64,000 nucleotides of DNA from the NCBI RefSeq assembly GCF_043789415.1, contig NZ_JBDLLW010000001.1, forward strand, positions 930,001 through 994,000, read 5' to 3'. Below, in pieces: positions 60,759 to 64,000 of the stretch (position 1 is its first letter; each line of letters opens with the position of its first letter). Made by a program: the position numbers and the translations under genes. This stretch comes from Renibacterium sp043789415. GTDB taxonomy: Bacteria; Actinomycetota; Actinomycetes; Actinomycetales; Micrococcaceae. The notes below the pieces were generated by a model. The model saw only the letters and a program-made list of their open reading frames with translations. It ran no database searches and was not told the DNA's origin.

Positions 60759-61862
60759 TTATTGACTGACGTTCAAACCAAAGGGGTCATTGAAATATTC
60801 CGGATTTCTCCGGGCTTCGGCTGCAGTGATCTGGGCTTCTTCGAGGAGCTGGAAAATCTCCCGATCAACCAGTTCGTCTTTCCTCCCGGTCAAAGCGACG
60901 ACGCTGCCTGGCTGCTCGAGAGTGGGCAGCCATTCACCGGTGTTTTCGAGCCATAGCCGAGGCCCGATGCCACGCATTGCAATGCGTTGCGTGGGAGTCG
61001 AGGCGATCCATAACCGACCTCGAATCCAACAGCTCCCAGCAGCTAGTTCGGGGAGCGCGAGCCGGAACCGGTCCGGATGCAAAGGCCGTTCAAGCTCGTG
61101 ACGCACGGTCCGGAAACTTCCCCTAGCCACCCCCTCGGCGACCCGCACTTCTCCCGGTGATTGCCTGGACATGACTTCATCCAGGTCGAAGCAACCCGGC
61201 CGGACTTCCGAGCTGTTTCGCGCCAGGGCGGCATGCGGCGCCAGCTCACGGAGCAATTCCACTCCGCTGCGGATTTCTGACCGAATCGCTTCGGTCGAGG
61301 AATCGCTCGGTGAATCGCTGCCCGCCAAGCCCACATTGAGCGAGTTGGCGAGCGAGACCGTGGGCACTACGGTGTCTGATTGCGCCAGCGCGGAGACGAC
61401 GAATTCGCCCGGAGTGCGCGAATCACGAGGATAGCTGGTCATACCGAGTTCGGTCAGCCGCCGACGATCCCACAACTGGTCTTCCAGCTCCGTGGGATCT
61501 ATTGAAAGCACCGCGTTATCGATGCTGAATTCTTCATCCAAACCGGCGAAGAGCGCTTCCACCACAAGATCGGGCTCAACGCCCGGTGGCAGCGCCAGCA
61601 CGGCGTGGTTGACGCCCTCGTGGATCAGCCGGGCGACAGTCGGCACAATGTCCAGTCGCACAGTGCAGGAAAGGCATCCGTGTTCCAGCTGAGTGCTGGA
61701 CCGTTCGGCGAGGTCGCCACGCCGATAGATTCGGCGCAGCACAATGCCGCCGTCCAGCAGATCGTGCACCACGACGACGGAACCGGGGTGAGTCCCGGCC
61801 AAGAGCTCCGCGCCATATTGCCTGCACTGCGGATCGAGCGAAGCGACAAGAGAAAGATGCAT
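60759..61862 (-). CDS. CobW/COG0523-like protein without a P-loop
   Basis: About 367 residues (ATG 61862 or 61868). CobW hallmarks: HGCLSCTVRLDIVPTVARLI, equivalent to the G-C-x-C-C motif but with only two Cys (Cys63, Cys66), and the C-terminal CobW_C domain RPLHPDRFRLAL ... IRGRLWIASTP ... RLWLENTGEW. The N-terminus starts MHLSLVASLDPQCRQYGAEL, where active GTPases have G-x-x-G-x-G-K-T; no P-loop is seen. It may bind metal without GTP hydrolysis. It heads the rpmJ operon with a Zur-like box at the promoter. Confidence 0.8.
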   Translation of the reverse strand: MHLSLVASLDPQCRQYGAELLAGTHPGSVVVVHDLLDGGIVLRRIYRRGDLAERSSTQLEHGCLSCTVRLDIVPTVARLIHEGVNHAVLALPPGVEPDLVVEALFAGLDEEFSIDNAVLSIDPTELEDQLWDRRRLTELGMTSYPRDSRTPGEFVVSALAQSDTVVPTVSLANSLNVGLAGSDSPSDSSTEAIRSEIRSGVELLRELAPHAALARNSSEVRPGCFDLDEVMSRQSPGEVRVAEGVARGSFRTVRHELERPLHPDRFRLALPELAAGSCWIRGRLWIASTPTQRIAMRGIGPRLWLENTGEWLPTLEQPGSVVALTGRKDELVDREIFQLLEEAQITAAEARRNPEYFNDPFGLNVSQ

Positions 61863-61875
61863 GACCATCAAGGTA

Positions 61876-61898
61876 TATGAAAATGATTCTTATTTGCA
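61876..61898 (-). promoter_or_regulatory. Zur-like box and promoter of cobW-like/rpmJ
   Basis: TATGAAAATGATTCTTATTT followed by GCA resembles the actinobacterial Zur operator (TGAAAATGATTTTCA-like). On the minus strand TTGCAA (-35) and TATACC (-10) lie 16 bases apart across it, and the start codon is so close that the mRNA may be leaderless. Confidence 0.6.
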
Positions 61899-61998
61899 AG
61901 CTGGGCCGCGTAACCGTGCGCGTCATATGCTCATCGCTGATTTAGACTTAGACCTCTTGGAACGAGAGGCATCAGTGCACGTCCGAAGGGGGCGAATC

Positions 61999-63150
61999 AT
62001 GGAAATCCAATTCGGCGAATCCGCACAGTCGACGCTAGGGGTCGAATGGGAGCTTGCTCTCGTCGACGCTCAGACCGGTGAACTGACCCCGCAAGCCGAT
62101 GCCCTGCTCGGCGTCATCAACCAAGAGCATCCGGAACTGCAAGCCGATGAGGAACACCCCCATATCAAGCGCGAACTGCTGCTCAACACTTTGGAACTGG
62201 TCACCGGGGTCTGCCATACCGTGGCCGAGGCAAAGGAAGATCTAAAGCGTTCACTCAACACGGTCCGCGAGGCTGGAGCCCGTTTCGGTGTCGATCTGAT
62301 GTGTTCAGGAACCCACCCCTTCAGCCACTCCAGCTCTCAACCAGTCACCGATAAGGAGCGCTACGCCAAGCTGATCGACCGCACCCAGTGGTGGGGCTCG
62401 CAGATGGTGATCTACGGAGTTCACGTGCACGTCGGCCTGGACTCCAAAGCCAAGGCCTTCCCGGTGCTCAATGGCCTGGTCAACTACTTCCCACATTTCC
62501 AAGCCCTTTCCGCTTCCTCTCCGTACTGGAACGGGGAAGATACCGGTTACGCTTCGCAACGGGCTCTGCTGTTTCAGCAACTACCCACTGCCGGACTGCC
62601 CTTCCAATTCGAGGATTGGAAGGGCTATGAGAGCTACGTCCAGGACATGATGACCACCGGAGTGATTGACCAGATCTCCGAGATCCGCTGGGACATTCGG
62701 CCGGTTCCAGCTCTGGGTACCATCGAAATGCGGGTTTGCGATGGTCTTTCCACCCTGGAAGAAGTGGGAGCTATTGCGGCGCTCACCCAGTGCCTGGTGC
62801 AGTCCTTCTCTGACACTTTGGATGCCGGCGGCAGTATTCCCACCATGCCGCCTTGGCACGTTCAGGAGAACAAATGGCGGGCTGCGCGTTATGGACTGGA
62901 TGCCATCATCATCCTGGACGCCCAGTCGAACGAACGCTTGGTCACCGACGACTTGAGAGAGCTGCTGAACCGGCTCGAACCAGTGGCTAAACGGCTGAAC
63001 TGCTCCGCCGAACTAGCCGATGTGGAGAAAATCATCCAGCGCGGCGCCGGCTACCAGCGACAACGCCAGATCGCCGCTGCGAACGGCGGCAATCTGCGTC
63101 CCGTGGTTGACGATCTGGTGCGGCTGATGCGCGAAGGTCACCAAAACTAA
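61999..63150 (+). CDS. Carboxylate-amine ligase, glutamate-cysteine ligase type (YbdK/GCS2)
   Basis: 383 residues from ATG 61999 with GAAGGGGG upstream; the frame is open to 61861 but that part overlaps the opposite promoter. Family blocks are TLGVEWELALVDAQTGEL, KRELLLNTLELVTGVC, MCSGTHPFSHS, GVHVHVGLD and IRWDIRPVPALGTIEMRVCDG. It ligates an amine to a carboxylate with ATP, possibly gamma-glutamylcysteine or another low-weight thiol precursor. Convergent with tsaD. Confidence 0.9.
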   Translation: MEIQFGESAQSTLGVEWELALVDAQTGELTPQADALLGVINQEHPELQADEEHPHIKRELLLNTLELVTGVCHTVAEAKEDLKRSLNTVREAGARFGVDLMCSGTHPFSHSSSQPVTDKERYAKLIDRTQWWGSQMVIYGVHVHVGLDSKAKAFPVLNGLVNYFPHFQALSASSPYWNGEDTGYASQRALLFQQLPTAGLPFQFEDWKGYESYVQDMMTTGVIDQISEIRWDIRPVPALGTIEMRVCDGLSTLEEVGAIAALTQCLVQSFSDTLDAGGSIPTMPPWHVQENKWRAARYGLDAIIILDAQSNERLVTDDLRELLNRLEPVAKRLNCSAELADVEKIIQRGAGYQRQRQIAAANGGNLRPVVDDLVRLMREGHQN

Positions 63151-63166
63151 AGCCGTTGCTAAGCCC

Positions 63167-64000
63167 CTAAAGGCAGATCGTCGTTACCGGCAGCGAAGAG
63201 TCCGGAGCGAAACCGATACCGCTCGGCGGCGTGCCCTTCGCCACCAGCTGTGCCCCCAGGGCGGCAACCATCGCCCCATTGTCCGTGCACAATGAAATCG
63301 ACGGAATCAGTAAATCGATGCCCGCCGCAGCAGTTCGTTCACTCAGCAGTTCCCGCAATCGCGAGTTGGCTGCCACTCCGCCGCCCAAGAGCAAGGTGTC
63401 TAAGTCCTGCTCCTGACAGGCCAGCACGGCTTTGGCGGTCACGACGTCGAGCACTGCTTCCTGGAACGAGGCGGCGATATCCGCCCGCGGTACGTGTTCT
63501 CCAGTGGCTTCCAGCTGCTCGACCTTGCGTGCCACCGCCGTTTTCAAGCCGGAGAATGAGAAGTCATAGCGGTGCGCACCGGGAGCCTCTCGGGTGCCCA
63601 GATACTTCGGGGCGGTGAGCGCTCGGGGGAAAGCCACCGCGGTGCGATTTCCTTCCTTAGCCAAACGGTCGATCGCCGGCCCACCCGGGTAGTTCAGCCC
63701 CAGAATTCTGGCGATCTTATCGAAGGCCTCGCCCGCGGCGTCGTCAATCGTCGCGCCGAGCAGTTCGACGTCGTCGGTCAGGTTTCTGACTCTCAGGATT
63801 TCGGTGTGCCCACCGGAAACCAGCAGTGCTCCGAGCTTCTCAGGAAACGCCCCGCTGATTCCCAGCGAGGAGTCCAAGAGCGCGACCCCGACATGGGCCA
63901 CCAGGTGGTTGACCGCATAGAGCGGTTTGCCGGTGGCCAGAGAGAGCGCCTTGGCAGCACACGCTCCGACCATCAGGGCACCGGCTAACCCCGGCCCAGC
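63167..64000 (-). CDS. tsaD: tRNA t6A synthesis protein TsaD (5' end missing)
   Basis: The last 278 residues are in the window; the frame remains open to base 64000, so the start is outside. Metal ligands are visible in YAVNHLVAHVGVALL; ASKHA-fold ATPase blocks are LVSGGHTEILRV, GATIDDAAGEAFDKIARILGL, YPGGPAIDRLA, DFSFSGLKTAV and LLLGGGVAANSRLRELL. TsaD transfers threonylcarbamoyl to A37 of ANN-decoding tRNAs. The size and motif order match the usual 350-residue protein. Confidence 0.95.
   Translation of the reverse strand, partial: AGPGLAGALMVGACAAKALSLATGKPLYAVNHLVAHVGVALLDSSLGISGAFPEKLGALLVSGGHTEILRVRNLTDDVELLGATIDDAAGEAFDKIARILGLNYPGGPAIDRLAKEGNRTAVAFPRALTAPKYLGTREAPGAHRYDFSFSGLKTAVARKVEQLEATGEHVPRADIAASFQEAVLDVVTAKAVLACQEQDLDTLLLGGGVAANSRLRELLSERTAAAGIDLLIPSISLCTDNGAMVAALGAQLVAKGTPPSGIGFAPDSSLPVTTICL

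Overview
The window is a stretch of a GC-rich Gram-positive actinobacterial chromosome. Gene content and order point to the family Micrococcaceae (Arthrobacter, Psychromicrobium or Renibacterium type): galU, rimJ and a sepX/glpR-type membrane gene divergent from a 5-formyltetrahydrofolate cyclo-ligase and an FmdB gene; guaB next to guaB3; a CIRCE-controlled groES-groEL pair; and many GTG and TTG starts. The genus is a guess. No complete prophage, insertion sequence or CRISPR array was seen.

Left part (1-12.3 kb): a tightly packed plus-strand locus that mixes a phosphate-type ABC importer with cell-wall proteins. The order is a secreted Ig-like protein (cut by the window edge), a large membrane-anchored protein with a PstS-like region, pstC, pstA, a membrane-anchored pstS, a sortase-fold protein that has lost its catalytic His and Cys, pstB, a lytic-transglycosylase-like protein, a sortase with His and Cys intact, and a three-PASTA-domain protein. 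Several genes overlap by ATGA. This is the best candidate for an undescribed system.

12.3-18.5 kb: small accessory genes: a UBP-type zinc finger, a secreted trypsin-like protease, two DUF202 membrane proteins, a LapA-like protein, a class V aminotransferase fold enzyme, and a DUF6153-DUF305 pair preceded by a CsoR-like palindrome, which suggests copper.

18.7-26.7 kb: one 8-kb gene for a giant LPDTG-anchored surface protein with 18 SdrD/Cna-B-type repeats, including a tandem duplication of a 1,440-bp block. A TetR regulator is divergent from it.

27.6-31.7 kb: a small accessory islet beside tRNA-Ala(CGC). A DUF1796 peptidase-like gene and a two-domain glycosyltransferase are flanked by two 123-bp direct copies of a MITE-like element with 19-bp terminal inverted repeats. 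A broken SRPBCC gene, a small secreted peptide gene and about 660 bp without genes follow.

31.8-50.3 kb: core genes (sepX/glpR-like, rimJ, galU, cyclo-ligase, FmdB, SAF protein, guaA, SURF1), a large helicase-like protein with a substituted Walker A lysine, a heterodimeric ABC exporter whose two halves carry complementary motif losses, and azlCD with a divergent XRE-cupin regulator.

50.3-64 kb: mostly minus-strand core genes: glpD overlapping an orphan PTS EIIA gene, guaB3, guaB, groEL, groES, an AroE-like gene, rpmJ with a P-loop-less CobW-like gene behind a Zur-like box, a plus-strand YbdK-type ligase, and tsaD cut by the right edge. The intergenic regions here hold a second family of 91-93-bp inverted-repeat elements and a duplicated hairpin between guaB and guaB3.
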